Assembly (NCBI GenBank): GCA_002102555.1
Contig: MCFL01000018.1
Span: forward strand, 406,700 to 470,699
Length of the DNA: 64,000 nt
Reading direction: 5' to 3'
From: Catenaria anguillulae PL171
Taxonomy: Eukaryota; Blastocladiomycota; Blastocladiomycetes; Blastocladiales; Catenariaceae
Made by a program: the position numbers and the translations under genes. The notes beneath the pieces were generated by a model. It was given only the letters and a program-made list of their open reading frames with translations. It searched no databases and was not told the origin of the DNA. The stretch's first letter is position 1. Each line of letters begins with the position of its first letter. Below are positions 34,083 through 45,525 of this stretch, piece by piece.

Positions 34083-35931
34083 ATGCCACGATCCTCATCG
34101 ACCTCCCCGCCGCTGCTACCCGTGTCGGATAAACCAAGCACAAGCGCGTCTGCAACTGCCGCCACCGTATCCGCAGCCCACGCCCGAAGAACATCGCCCA
34201 CGACTGGGACATCGCCCGCAGGTCTCACCACCGAATCAGCGAGCCACCACGACCATCATGCCGTGGGCCGGGACTCGGAGTTTTTGCTTTCGGAGCCATC
34301 GGCCGGAGGTGGAAAAGGACGAAGCGAAGGGCTTCACTCGCCGTTACTCTCCTCCTCATCCTCATCCGTCGACGGCAGATCGTCGCTCACGTTACATTCG
34401 AACGAGCTGGAATCGTTTGACATGATTCTCGACGACAATGCAGCCAAGAGCTCGGTTGTCGGGGCAACCCTCAACTTCACCAATTCCATCATTGGGGCGG
34501 GAATCATAGGACTCCCGTATGCGTTCAAGGAGGCGGGATTTGTGCTTGGTGTTGTGCTCCTGGTTGTGCTGGCGTTTCTTGTTGGTGCGTGCGGTTACGC
34601 CACTCCTCTCCCATATTCGCGGGCGTCTGTAGGTTAACCTGAACTCCTTCGCTACTTTTTTTTGTTTCCCGTTATGACAGCATGGACAGTCGTATTGCTG
34701 GTCAAGTGCGGCAAAATGGTCTCGAAAACCTCATACCAAGACCTCGTCAACGCAGCCTTCAACGGACGAGGGCAATTTCTCATCACCTTTTTCCAGTTCA
34801 TCTTTGCTTTTGGAGGTTCGTCCTTCCACTTCTTGCCAGGTTAATCTGTCTTTGCACTCAACCATGTACCATCTCTGGCCTACGCCTCTAGCCATGTGCG
34901 CGTACCGGTCATTATTGGCGACTCGCTGCCTCCCGTCCTCAAGGCTTTGTTTGGCGTGACGGACGACCCATGGTATTTCTCGCGCTCGATTCTCGTCATT
35001 TCATCCACGCTGTTTGTGACGCTCCCGCTTTCAATGCAGCGGGACATGGCGGCATTGGCAAAGACATCGGCCGTGTCCATGGTTCGAGCATTCTCATTTC
35101 CTTACTCGCCTTGTCTTTGTGCGCCACTCATCCTCCTCCTGGCTGATTTTGCACAGGTATCAATTATCCTTATTGTCACGGCCGTCATCTTCTCAGCCTT
35201 CTCGGTCCCAGACACATTACGCGGTGACCCAACTCAACGCTTTACGGTCATCGGCGACTCGCCTGCCAAAGCGATTGGTGTCATTTCCTTTGGTTCGCCT
35301 CCTCTCGCCTCATCATGATCCTTCTCATTATCACCTTCTTTCTCTTCTAACATCTTGTATGTACTTGGGTCACGTTCCAGCCTTTGTCTGCCATCACAAC
35401 ACTTTCATCATCTTCTCGTCGCTGTCCACGCCGACACTCGACCGGTTTTCCCGCGTCACCAACCTCTCTGCCGGCATATCCCTTGTCGCCTGCCTGATCC
35501 TGGCCCTGGCGGGCTTTTGGACATTTACCGACAAGACCCAAGGCAACGTGCTCAACAACTTCCCGCCCGACCACCTGGGCATCAACCTGGCGCGCCTCGC
35601 CTTCACGCTCAACATGTACACCACGTACCCAATGGAACTGTTTGTTGCGCGGCACGTCATGGAGGACTACTTGTACCCAGGGCACAAGGCCGCCGGATGG
35701 GCTCGGCATACCATGTGGACCGTCGGCTTGGTCATGGCCAGTTTGCTCGTGGCCGTGGGCGTCCAGGACGTGAGCGTGATTTTGGAGGTGACGGGTGGGG
35801 TGGCGGCAACGGCCTTGGCATACATTTTGCCGCCGTGGTGTTGGCTAAGGTTGGCTGGGTCGCACAAGTGGAAGTGTTGGGGGTGTATTGCGTTTGGTAT
35901 TGTGGCCATGGTCTTGTCATTTGTGCGATAA
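34083..35931 (+). CDS. amino-acid transporter, AVT/SLC38 (AAAP) family
   Basis: Proton- or sodium-coupled amino-acid carrier, in fungi usually vacuolar. Five exons (34083-34584, 34681-34815, 34892-35081, 35157-35292, 35381-35931) give 504 residues after one missing G near 34908 (CGGGTC read as CGGTC). A 115-residue Ser-rich cytosolic N-terminus precedes TM1, whose GATLNFTNSIIGAGIIGLPYAFKEAG is the AAAP signature with the unwound GAGIIGLP. Further blocks are TLFVTLPLSMQRDMAAL, VPDTLRGDPTQRF and FTLNMYTTYPMELFVAR (TM8 region, YP-E motif), with 10-11 helices in all. Relatives are SLC38A and yeast AVT5-7. Substrate and direction cannot be told from sequence. Confidence 0.88.
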
Positions 35932-36170
35932 GACGACCATGCTTTGCTTGTTGCATAGTTGGTGAATCGGCAGCGTGACCCGAAACTCACAAATGAAATT
36001 GCCACTTGTGTATCGAGAAGATTAAACATGACTCTATTGATGGAATGAGAGTGAAACAAACATGACACAACGGGGTAGAAACATGCGGTAGAGCACAGAC
36101 AACGTGGAAAAAGGTAAAGAATCTCAAGTGATGATGATACAGAGCCGGAAAGATTGCCACAAATGTATAT

Positions 36171-38238
36171 CTAGTTGAGGAACCCGGGGCCCGATGTCCA
36201 CGTCCCGACACCACCCGTGCCGACCATGGGCGACGCCGAAACGCTGTTGGCGTTGCCGAGTTGCCGAGAATGCGGAGCAGAGTAATAAAAGTATTGTTGC
36301 TGATGCGGTTGCTGCTGCATATGCGACTGCTGCTCCTGCTGTTGCTGTTGCATTTGCGACTGTTCCTGATGCTGCACATATGCATGGGACTGCTGCTGAC
36401 CTTGCACAGTAGGGTAGTATTCTGATTGACGTTGGTATTGCACGGGCTGGGGTACGACAGCGTATCCCGTGGCCGACGAACTGACAGTGGGAGGAAGCGA
36501 GTAAACTGATGAGCCAGTGCTGGTTGGGTATGAGGATGCAGCAGGGGCAAGCTGGGTTTGTTGAGGTTGAATTGGGGAGGATGCTGCGGCAGAGGGAGAG
36601 GAGAAGGTGTGCTGCTGCCGCTGGCTGTGGTTGGCCGTGATGAGTGGATGGAAAGGAGACTGGTGCTGGTATACTTGCATTTGCTGGCGTTGGTCCTGCA
36701 CAGGCTGAGCAAATGACCCGATCGATACAGACGAGTTGGGGAGAGGGAGCGATAGCGATGACGATGACGGGGGAGGTAGTCGCAATGGCGCGCTACCAGT
36801 GACATGCACAGATGTGATGGAAACAGCCGGGGACGGCGGAGCAGATGCGTCCATGGCACAGGCAACCGATGCGAGTGCGGCAAGCCCTCCGCCAACGGCA
36901 GCTGGCTGTGGTGGAAGACGAGGCGAGGATCCAGGCGTCGATGGAGGGGTGTTCCCACCGGCTGCAACGCGTCCAAACATGATGGACGAGGAAGGGTTGG
37001 CGGCGAAGGATGACGGTACGCTGGGTGCGGGCAACAGCGGGACTGGCGCTGCTGAAGAAACGAGTCGGACGGGTAGCCTGTGGTGTTGGGAAGCCACCGA
37101 CCCTCATTGGCTACGAGCCTGTCGTCGTGGTCGGCGTGAAATGACCGGGTTGCTGCTGCTCCACAGTCCCCATCGCACCATTTGACCGTGCACCGACATC
37201 CGACTGGGTGGCGGATCCCGCGCTCTCTGCCCCGACCGAATGCTGCTGCTGTTGCTGCAATGCTGAGCCTGCACCTTGCTCGCAGCAACCGCCACCCGCC
37301 CGCCATCCGTTGATGGCAGCAACCTCGGCAACCCACTTTGATGCTGATACTCGAGGTGCTGTTGCGCTTGTTGCTCGGCCGCTGAAGCCGACATTTGCGC
37401 TCGGTGCTCGGCAATCGCCACTTCGACCGTCTTCCAGTCGACGCCGCGTTCTTGCAACATGGTGCGCATGACTTGACGTTCGACGAGCAAGTCTTGGTTT
37501 TGCGCCGTGAGTTGACGGACAAAGTCGACCGAGAGCTTGAGGGTGTTGAGCTTGTTGAGCGCTGCACCTTGGTGAATGGACATGGGGAGCATTTCGGCGA
37601 GCTCGGTGATGGATTGGTTGATTTGGTCTGTCAAGTGACAACGTCGTGAGTCATCATGGCATGGCAGTGGGAATGAATGCAGGAACAGGAATAGGACACA
37701 AACCTCGACGGCGCCGCTCAATGACATTGTGGTTGATCTTGCGAAGCTTTTCGTATTCCCGGTCCTCATCGTCGGCATGTGATTCGCTATTGGCAACGAC
37801 GAGTGATGGTGAGAGTGAGCATTCTCCATCCATGAGCGTTCCCAAGGGGGCTGGTCGCCATTTGGCGGTGTCCAACTGTGACTGTCACTAGGAAAATGGA
37901 AACGTGCTTCAAGATGTTGGTATTCGAGACAAAGTAGACCAGCTTGCGAGGCCTGCCACGCTTGCGCTTGGGAGGCGCACCTTCGGCATCGTCCTGTTGG
38001 ATGTGATCCGCGCCCGCTGGCCCACGGGCGATTGTTGCTGCTGCTGTTGCTGGGGCGCAGTGTCGGAGCCTGATCCAGCGCCAGAGCCGGTGGACGACTC
38101 AACGTGGGAAACCTGGCCAGCCGAGCTCGGAGCACTTGCGGAATTGGAGCAAAGGGGCGATGTGATTGTGGCTGGGTCTCCTGTCGAAGCTGCGGCGGCG
38201 GCAGCAGTGCGCTTGCGGGGTCGGGATCCAGCTGGCAT
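36171..38238 (-). CDS. bHLH transcription factor with AT-hook and Gln-rich tail
   Basis: The ATG at 38238 begins a basic, Ala/Ser-rich N-terminus with a poly-Gln run. PPKRKRGRPRKL follows, a canonical AT-hook (GRPRK core), in the frame reached after one missing base near 38020. Exon 2 (37881-37704) carries the basic region EYEKLRKINHNVIERRRR. Exon 3 (from 37627) supplies helix-loop-helix DQINQSITELAEMLP...NKLNTLKLSVDFVRQL and a following leucine/glutamine heptad stretch. The Glu and Arg of the ERRRR segment predict binding of CACGTG/CANNTG E-boxes. The C-terminal 400 residues are Ser/Pro then Gln-rich, typical of activation domains. Three further one-base losses between about 37330 and 37050 return to the original frame, which fits a total of roughly 648 residues. 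The regulated genes are unknown. Confidence 0.82.
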
Positions 38239-38260
38239 GGTTGCTTGATGTGATGTTGAT

Positions 38261-38281
38261 GTGATGATGATGATGATGATT
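38261..38281. repeat. (GAT)n short repeat
   Basis: Seven near-perfect GAT units about 25 bases upstream of the bHLH start codon. Confidence 0.85.
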
Positions 38282-38951
38282 GTTGTCGTTGCAATTGGGA
38301 AAAGGTGAGGCAAGGATCCGAGGAGAGAGCGAGCTCGAGAGAGCAGGAGGGCTGTGAAGCTCGCGTGGTCAAAAATGCGACTGGAAATGGAAATTTGGGC
38401 ACGAGGATGCAAAAGTCGAGGCCGCCAGGCTGTGCATGCGCTGGCGGCGGTCGGGATGGGCAGGGCAGGGCAGGGAGGACTCAAGCTAAACGCCAACCGC
38501 TGGCGCTGTGAAATGGCATAAGTATTCAATTGAGCGAGCTCGCCAAGTCAGGACGGATGCGGGTCGTCATCGTCGTCGTCGTCGTCAAGCGAACGGCTTG
38601 GACTGGCTCTGTCATCATCGCAATGCAGCTCAGTGTTGGGCCATGCATGATGAGAGCCACAAAGGTCTGTGCCTCGGGAAATCGGGTGCTGGCTGTCTCC
38701 ACTTTATCCCCACGTGAAGAAAAAGCGATTTCTGAAACAGTTGATATGGCGAGTGTGAGTGCTGCAATCAATTGCACCTGCCTCAATATTCGTTTCAGGC
38801 AATTGGCCTGCACAGCTCGTCGGATAAATCAAGCCAAGAGAAGCACGGAATATTGGTCAAGTTGATACAGTACACATCATCCAAGAAGTCAGTTCGGAAC
38901 ACACGTGCATGTCACACACACGCACACACTGCCACTGCACAGCACATGGAA
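38282..38951. other. intergenic, bHLH 5' side to MtnB 3' side
   Basis: No recognisable gene; a run of Val-type GTC/CGT repeats near 38563-38586 makes spurious open frames. Confidence 0.45.
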
Positions 38952-40426
38952 TCAGGCCTTGACCTGCTTCTTTGCCGGTCGATTCTCGGAGCCTTTGCCC
39001 TTGACACGCTTGGCCGCAGGTTGAACAGCTGAATCCGTGGCGGCGATTGCCGCCGCCGGCTTAGCATTTGTCTTGACTGGTGCCTCCGAAGCGGCCACAG
39101 CCGAAGCAGACCGCTTCTTGGCGGCGGCTGTTGCTCTGGTCGTACGCGCTTGGGTTGGTTCCGCGGACGCTTGCTTGGCGGCCGACGGAGACGACGACGA
39201 CGGAGACGACGCTGGAGCTTGGACGCGATCCGACTTCTTGCCAATGTTGTCGTACTCTTCGTCCTCGGGCACGGCCGCGGGATCCAGCCCAGCCAACTTC
39301 ATCTTGACGGCAAGCTCAAACAGGTAGTCGTAGCACTCGGCCATGCACTTTGCCTTTTCCCACGAGTCGCCCCACACATAGACACCGTGCCTGCGCACCA
39401 GTACGGCGTTTGTCTCGGGGAAATCCCTCAACGCCTGCTCCATGCGCTCCTGCAAATCCTCCTCCTCGGGCGTGTTCTCAATGATGGGCACCACCAGCCG
39501 CTCATAGTACCGCATGCTCTTTCCGGAACTGCCTTCTTGATGCCCTTGATCATCTCCTGGTGCGTCATTTCAAACCGGTCGCCCTTGAACATGAGCGTCG
39601 CCATGACGGCTGCTTGCGAGTGCGTATGAATACACGCGCCAGCATCGCGCATCGTGTATGCCGTATAAAACAGCGGCGTGCACGCGCTTTGTTTGAGCGA
39701 GGCGCCGCGTGCCCCCGTCGGGTGCACAAGCACCTTGCGGGTGGAACGATCCAGCACAAACATGTCCTCGGGTTGCAGGCGCTCCTTTTGCACGCCTGAG
39801 GGGGCAATGTACACTTGGTCGCCTTGGCGAATCGACATGCCGCCTCCCGTGCCCGAGACCCACCCGAGCGTGTAGAATTGCTTGCAGAGTTCGGGAATGA
39901 GGTGGGCGGCAGAGTGCGAGTGTTCTTGCGGGCAGTACGTGTCGTCGTTTTGCGAGGCCGGTTGCGACTGGTCGGTTGAGGTGGGAGGCGTGATGGCGGC
40001 AGAGGCAAGCGTGGCGGTCGATTGCGTGGCGTCCGGAGAGATATCGACATCCATGGCATCATCCGCCGATGAAGTCGGGGCAGCAACATCAGAAACGGCC
40101 TTGGAATCGGCAGCCACGGCAGGAGCAGCTCCATCCTCCAGTTGGACGGACCCGTTCACATTAGAACGCCTCTTGCGGGGTTTCTTCTTCTTGGCTTGAG
40201 CCGGAGCTGATGACGCTTCACCGGAAGCCTCCTGCTCAGTCGACACGGGAGCAGGTGCGCCGGAATCCGAAACAGAGGCCGGGGCGTCAATGGATGTCTC
40301 CTGCGTCGCGGCAACGGTCTCCTGGGCGACCTCTGCCAGAACAGGTTCTGGAACCGCGTCCACAATGGCAGTCGCGGCGACGGTGGTGCCTGCGGAGGCG
40401 GATGACTTACTCTTGCGGCGGCCCAT
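38952..40426 (-). CDS. MDE1: methylthioribulose-1-phosphate dehydratase with long extensions
   Basis: MtnB/APIP enzyme of the methionine salvage pathway, a zinc class-II aldolase fold. Core (about residues 165-400): [57 protein letters not shown] (zinc His pair), [13 protein letters not shown] (catalytic Glu), [13 protein letters not shown] and [17 protein letters not shown] (third zinc His). One G is missing near 39530 (AAGGGC read as AAGGC); with it the single exon is 1476 nt and 491 residues, about twice the usual 240. The extra length is a 160-residue Ala/Ser-rich N-terminus with a basic KKKKPRKRR cluster, and an 85-residue Ala/Lys-rich C-terminus. These could be a nuclear or nucleolar signal and a disordered tail. 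No intron. Confidence 0.9.
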
Positions 40427-40997
40427 GATTGCTTTTGGTTCTTGAGGTTGCTATCGTGTATGCATGCGATTCGATGGAGGCTATGGCGATTGAGGCCAAC
40501 ACAACGCTGGGTCAGACGTTGAAGGATGGAATGAGGTGCGAGACACTGCTGTTTGCTCAACGGCTCCACACGTGACTGGTTGCCTGCTTTTCGCACATTG
40601 CGCTCTTTTTCCACTTGTCCCAGGTCGAAACGCCCCCGGCTCCGCACCCCCGGCTCCACAGCACCTTGAAGGTATCGCAGACACGCATGGCCGATGGGCA
40701 TGGGCATGGAAAAGAGGAACAAGGCATTACTCCAAAGCGATGTTCTTTGAGCCTTCTCGCAGCGATGGTGGAAGCTTGGAGGACGCGGTGAGGAACGCGG
40801 TGCGGTTCCGCCACCTGGGCGGTACTTCAGCGGTTCCCAGCCAGCGGGCTCTGAGTCAAAAATGGGCAGGCTACGTGAGACACACAGTCCGTCGCACAGT
40901 TCTGTCTTCAACGTCGGGCAGCTGCCCTTGACATAAAGCTTGCTTGACACCCCTCGAACTCAGGCTCCTTCCACGTCACCCAACAGCCTGTCTTGCC
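40427..40997. other. shared upstream region of MDE1 and the tail-anchored paralogue
   Basis: A 571-bp divergent intergenic region. A CACGTG E-box core stands at about 40568. No coding evidence. Confidence 0.45.
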
Positions 40998-42077
40998 ATG
41001 TATTCCACAATCAAAACCCGTATCCGCAACTCTGGCAGGCACCACCGCCTTGCCCTTGACTTGCCCGGCACTGCAGATGGCTCAACAACACCGTTGGTCC
41101 CCACCCCGGTCATAACCGATATCGAATCCGCCGGCCAAGCTTCGGCAAAGCCTACCCCACTCTACAATCTCCCAGAAGCCCTTGCCGCATTCCAATCAGG
41201 CACACACGAGCTCGATGTTGAGCCCGAGTTTGTCGGAGGGAACAATCCGCGGCCATCTGGCGCTTTCTGGGCCGGCGCCGTGGTTTCCCGATCCAAGGAA
41301 GCGCCCAAGCGCCGGCAAACCTTCATCCAAGTCATTCACGACGTGAGCAACAAGTGCCTCAAGCTCAAGATTCCCGCACACACGCGCGCAGGCAACTTGG
41401 CCGCGGTTCTCGAGGCAAAAGAGCGCAATAAGGAGGTGGAAAAGCTGGAAGCGAGGCACAAGGCCAATTCGACCGTGGTTGTGCCCGAACGAATCGAATT
41501 GCCTCCCATTCCCACCGGGTTGACGGATCTCGAAGTCAAGATCGAGTTTAAGAACGACGTCTTTGCCAAGATTTATGTGCTGTTGCCGCTGGCCGGCCAT
41601 CGCATCCTGTTCATCGAGCCGCCTGCCTCACCATCCATCAACAAGCATTTGCACTGGGAGGCGTGGCTGCTGTATCCCAACTTTCCCGATGCGTTCCTCA
41701 AGGATCCCAAAAAGTGCGACGTTGTGCCGGAGCAAGACAAGCACTATGGCGTCTTGATCCGCCACGAGGAGCCGCCAAAGGGCTGCTGCGCTCAGTGTTG
41801 TGGTTCCGAAGGGCGTGCCGGTCGTGCTCAGGTCCAGCTGGGTCTCATCAGGTCGCTAGCGACCACGCCGCCGCCTGCGACCGCCCCTGCCCCTGCTGGT
41901 GGATTCCCACAGGTTTCCGAGGCGGAGTTGACGTTGACTGTGCTCGCATTTGTCGCTCAGATGAATGCTATGGTCACATCGCGCAAGACGAGGATGATTA
42001 CTATGCCAATTACCATGATGTCGGGCCTGTTGACGCTTGTAATGCTGATTCTCAAATTCACCATTTGGAAAAAGTAG
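40998..42077 (+). CDS. unrecognised tail-anchored protein, copy 1
   Basis: A 359-residue intronless protein of unknown family. The N-terminal block YNLPEALAAFQSGTHELDVE is followed by VIHDVSNKCLKLKIP, a charged helix EAKERNKEVEKLEARHK, and PPIPTGLTDLEVKIEF. A beta-rich section (AKIYVLLPLAGHRILFIEPP) comes next, then WEAWLLYPNFPDAFL and a C-terminal ELTLTVLAFVAQMNAM. One membrane helix (MSGLLTLVMLILKFTIW) ends in KK, a tail-anchor layout with a short basic tail. I chose the ATG at 40998 because the open frame upstream lacks another ATG. A second gene with the same block order follows 235 bases downstream on the same strand, so the pair arose by tandem duplication. No function is proposed. Confidence 0.8.
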   Translation: MYSTIKTRIRNSGRHHRLALDLPGTADGSTTPLVPTPVITDIESAGQASAKPTPLYNLPEALAAFQSGTHELDVEPEFVGGNNPRPSGAFWAGAVVSRSKEAPKRRQTFIQVIHDVSNKCLKLKIPAHTRAGNLAAVLEAKERNKEVEKLEARHKANSTVVVPERIELPPIPTGLTDLEVKIEFKNDVFAKIYVLLPLAGHRILFIEPPASPSINKHLHWEAWLLYPNFPDAFLKDPKKCDVVPEQDKHYGVLIRHEEPPKGCCAQCCGSEGRAGRAQVQLGLIRSLATTPPPATAPAPAGGFPQVSEAELTLTVLAFVAQMNAMVTSRKTRMITMPITMMSGLLTLVMLILKFTIWKK

Positions 42078-42312
42078 CGGCAGTATCAATGATGCACCGA
42101 ATGTGAATACAAGTGTTTTTGTTGAGTATATTTGCTTGTTTTCACGGTCTGACTGTCAGGGCTTTGGGAGTGCAGGCAGTGCGTGAGAAGGTGCCGCCAC
42201 ACCCAGCTTCACCAGCTCCATCGACGAATTCGTTCATTCTCACGATACGAATGCAAAACGAATCATGCCGCTACGAGCTTGCAACGTCTGATTCCCATGC
42301 AATTCATTCAAG

Positions 42313-43388
42313 ATGCCGCTCACGACCATCACTAGCCGCACTTCATTGGGATGGATTGATCTCCATTATCGCCTTCGAATCCGAATCGACGACAGAGACG
42401 AAGAAAACCCGCCTGCACACTCGCCCGCCCCACCCGAGAGCCAAGCAGAGTCGCCGATATGCGCCAAGCGTGGGCAAAAGTACGACATTGCATCCGGCTT
42501 CGCCGCCTTTCTCGCGGGATCCCACGAAATCGACGTCCACATCGGGCGTTACGGTATCCCAATGTTTTTGGCTATGCCGTCCGGTAACTTGTGGTTGAGC
42601 ATTGTGCGGCCGGGCGTCTTTCGGCATTTCAAGCACAGCCATGCATTGGTGGAATCTTGCCATGTTGTTGGTAAGTATCAAGTCAAAGTGAGCATTTCGG
42701 AGCAAGTGCGTGCTCGGATCATGGAAACAGTGGCTGCGAATTACTGGTTTCGGCGAAAAGGGAAGAAGCATGCTGGTTACCCTGACCCTGGTCCGGTCCC
42801 CGAGGTACCAGCGGGTGTCAAGCCGGTCGAATTGGCGGTTTCTGGCCGAGTCTTCAGCTTCTTTCGTCGGTCACACTTGGTGTTGGGCGTTGGCAAGCGC
42901 CGCATTTTATTTCTTGAACGGCCAGGCGTAGGATTGTCAAACAAGTGGATCGAATGGGAGCCCGACTACTGCACGACAGTCAACCGGAGATAGACTTGGC
43001 GTCCCTTGACCGTGGAACAATCACTGCGGTGGAGGGAGTCGACTATACCCTGCTCATGTCGCACGAGGATCGCAATGCCCTGAGCTGGTTTCGGTGGGCG
43101 GGCGCCAACGATGAGGGGCAGGGGATTGCCAAGGTCGACGTGGATGCAATTTTGGGATTGATGACAAGCTCCGAAGATTGCGATGACGGCACACCCACAG
43201 CTCAGGAACTCGCTCTCGTTGTACTCGCATTCCATCCGTTGATGTGCTCGGCAATTTCTCATCGCAAGTGGGCAATCTACCTGTTGCCGCTCAAGTTACT
43301 GCTGTTGGTGTGGTTTTGTAGCAACATTGTGGGAAACATCAATTTCCTCACTTGCATGGTGAGCGGCGGCTCAATCGAGTCTTGTTAG
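42313..43388 (+). CDS. unrecognised tail-anchored protein, copy 2
   Basis: Diverged tandem copy of the preceding gene, 358 residues once a missing G near 42961 is added (GAGGCC read as GAGCC). Corresponding blocks are YDIASGFAAFLAGSHEIDVH (copy 1 YNLPEALAAFQSGTHELDVE), VPEVPAGVKPVEL (LPPIPTGLTDLEV), LGVGKRRILFLERPGVGLSNKW (LPLAGHRILFIEP..SINKH) and EARLLHDSQPEIDLA (EAWLLYPNFPDAFLK). TAQELALVVLAFHPLM (EAELTLTVLAFVAQM) and a C-terminal hydrophobic helix (LLPLKLLLLVWFCSNIVG) complete the match. Identity is low but order and spacing hold across the whole length. The repair of the frame break falls exactly where the alignment to copy 1 requires it, which is independent support. Function unknown. 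Confidence 0.75.
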
Positions 43389-43489
43389 GTGTCAAGTGTA
43401 TTATTCCCATGTAAAGATCAAGTGTATTCGTAAAGACCAAAAAGAAATTGAATGTATAATATACAAAGTGCTCCATCACCGCCCATTAC

Positions 43490-44987
43490 TCACTTCCTCA
43501 GCTTGCGTGCCTCGTTGGGATTCTTGCTTCCAAATCCAATACTGGGGGCCCGAATGGGTGAGTCACCAAACAAGCGGTCGTCCCACTGGTTCTTTGCTTG
43601 CTTCTTCTTGAGATGCTGGAAGTTCTTTTGCTTGACCTGGAACTCATGCTGATCCTCGCGCAAGATGAGGTTGTCGGCGTTGCGACCTTGCTTTGGGTTG
43701 GGGATCGAGAAGACGGTGCCGCGGAGCTTGTATTGGAAGTTCTAGAAATTGAACAGAGTGAGTGGGAGGGTGGGTGGGTGGGTGAGTGAGTGGATCAAGT
43801 TGGTTGCGACGGAGGAGGCGGTGGACGAGTGTGGATGCTTTACCTTCTTCAAATGCAAGTGCATGACGCCATCCTCGATTGTGTACGACGTCCGGATGAG
43901 GGTGTTGCCACCGCAACTAGGACAGAACCGGCGTTCCATTTCGGATGTCGTCCTGTTGAGTGACGAGAAGTGCATTAGCATTCTGTCATTGGCGTAAACT
44001 TGAGCACGAAACGAACCTGAAGCAAGCGTGACACCGCAACAACCAGTTCTTGAGCCTGCGCACATGGATCCCGTCGAGCGACAACAAATGCATGCCCATC
44101 TGCAGCAGCACGTTCTGCACCGCAAAATCGTCCGACATGCACGACACATTGGGTACCTGTGTATCGGCGGCGGTCCGCGATCCGTTGACGGTAATCTCTT
44201 TGGCCTTTTGCACATTGTCGGGTGTGATCCATCCAGTTTCGTCATCTTCCTCATTGTCCGAGTCGGCCTCGATGAATCCGGGGAGCTGCTTGAATTGGAC
44301 ATTGTCGAGCGACGACGAGGCGGCAGTGGACGTGACAGAGGGGGCAATGACGGACGCGGCATCATCATCCAGAGCCATTTCGGTAAGCTGCGCCTCGAGT
44401 TCAGAGTCGTCAACGCGGGCGGCAAATGGGGACGGCTTGGAATTGAGGACGATTTGGTCGTGCTCGCTCGACTGGATGCCTTGCCCAGCATCAGCTGCAC
44501 TCGAATCCTGCGCACTCTCCTGCTCCGTCTGCTGCTCCTGCTCCTGCTGCTCCGGTTCGGCATTCGCCTTGACAGCCTCATCAAACTCCTCGTCCGTCAT
44601 CATGCGATTCTTCTTCTTGCCTCCCTTTTTCTTCTTTTGCGCGGGCTGCTTTGGCTCGGTCAAAATGGCCTCGATGCCATCCGCCTCCTTTGTCAAATCG
44701 TACGTCAGGGCAATGACACGCAAATCCGTGACAGACAAGGATGCAAAATCACCAGTGAGCTTTGCAAATGCCGACACGGCCGCCATGGCCTCCTCGGAAG
44801 GGTTGCGCGTCTCGATGGTGAATGGCAGGCGGGCAAGCGCCTCGCGGGCGGCTGCATCGCGCACTTCGGCCAGCACATCCGGGGTCGCAACAAACCGGTC
44901 AGCCAGGTGGTACAGCGGCGTTTGCTTGATGAGCGGCGCCGTGTCGAGGACGAGGGTTTTGGTTTTGTGGGTTGTTTGGATGGTCAT
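43490..44987 (-). CDS. NOB1: NOB1 pre-rRNA endonuclease
   Basis: Cuts 20S/18S-E pre-rRNA at the 3' end of 18S rRNA in cytoplasmic pre-40S particles. Exons 44987-44017, 43952-43844 and 43741-43490 total 1332 nt, giving 443 residues. The PIN domain starts TLVLDTAPLI (catalytic Asp) and has TPDVLAEVRD, FAKLTGDFASLSVTDLRVIAL (catalytic acidic residues) and DLTKE. A Lys-rich and acidic insert follows. GWITPDNV, DFAVQNVLLQMGMHLLSLDG and the zinc ribbon (LLRCHACF, RRFCPSCGGNTL) come next, and NFQYKLRGTVFSIPNPKQGR and LILREDQHEF close the conserved part. All expected domains are present and unbroken. An ATG eight codons upstream (45011) is also possible. Confidence 0.95.
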
Positions 44988-45459
44988 TGTGGATATGAGC
45001 TTACATGGCATGGCACACTAAGGCAAAGGTCCGGAAAGCCCAACGTAGTTGGGAGGTCTCACGAGCTCACACGGATGAGAGCGTTGCATTTTCGTCACAC
45101 GCCATCACGTGCCAAGTCACTGTCTCACAGGGGAGTTGCAGATCAACATGTCTCCCTTTTGTTACCTTCACCACCCTCTTCAGTATTCTCACTTGAACCC
45201 AAAGCAGAGGTGCGAAGAGCTGCCCAATTAAACTGCAATCAAAATCAGTCAGAAAAACTGTTGGGGAAGCAGCGCGCGCACGTATTGATTGTCGCCACCT
45301 CGCCTCCCATATCTAAGAACATTTGCCACACACTTGTATACATGGAACATTGCAATTGACCAGAAGCATGTGCCCGCCAACCAGAGAAAGTCATGATTCA
45401 TAGGTAAACGATAGCGAAGTACCATGGACTTTGGAGACTAGTCCACAAGGCTCCTACCA
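44988..45459. other. intergenic between NOB1 and the transposon
   Basis: NOB1 upstream flank. A CACGTG core lies near 45107. Nothing else recognised up to the transposon terminus. Confidence 0.45.
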
Positions 45460-45500
45460 CATCGTAAACCCAAGTTTTTCTTAAATGTGCTTATGTGAGA
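45460..45500 (+). repeat. left terminal inverted repeat
   Basis: Begins CATCGTAAACC; about 27 of the first 40 positions match the complement of the right end, including the first 11 without a mismatch. Confidence 0.7.
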
Positions 45501-45525
45501 ATTTTGGTCGTCATTTACGGTAAAG

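Noticed and set aside
35987-37567. 526-residue minus-strand open frame
   Set aside because: Out-of-frame reading of the bHLH gene's low-complexity tail. The Gln-rich frame ending at 36171 fits the gene better.
44028-45359. 443-residue open frame on the plus strand
   Set aside because: It runs antisense to NOB1, whose domains are complete on the other strand. Its product is Leu/Arg/His-rich without any motif.
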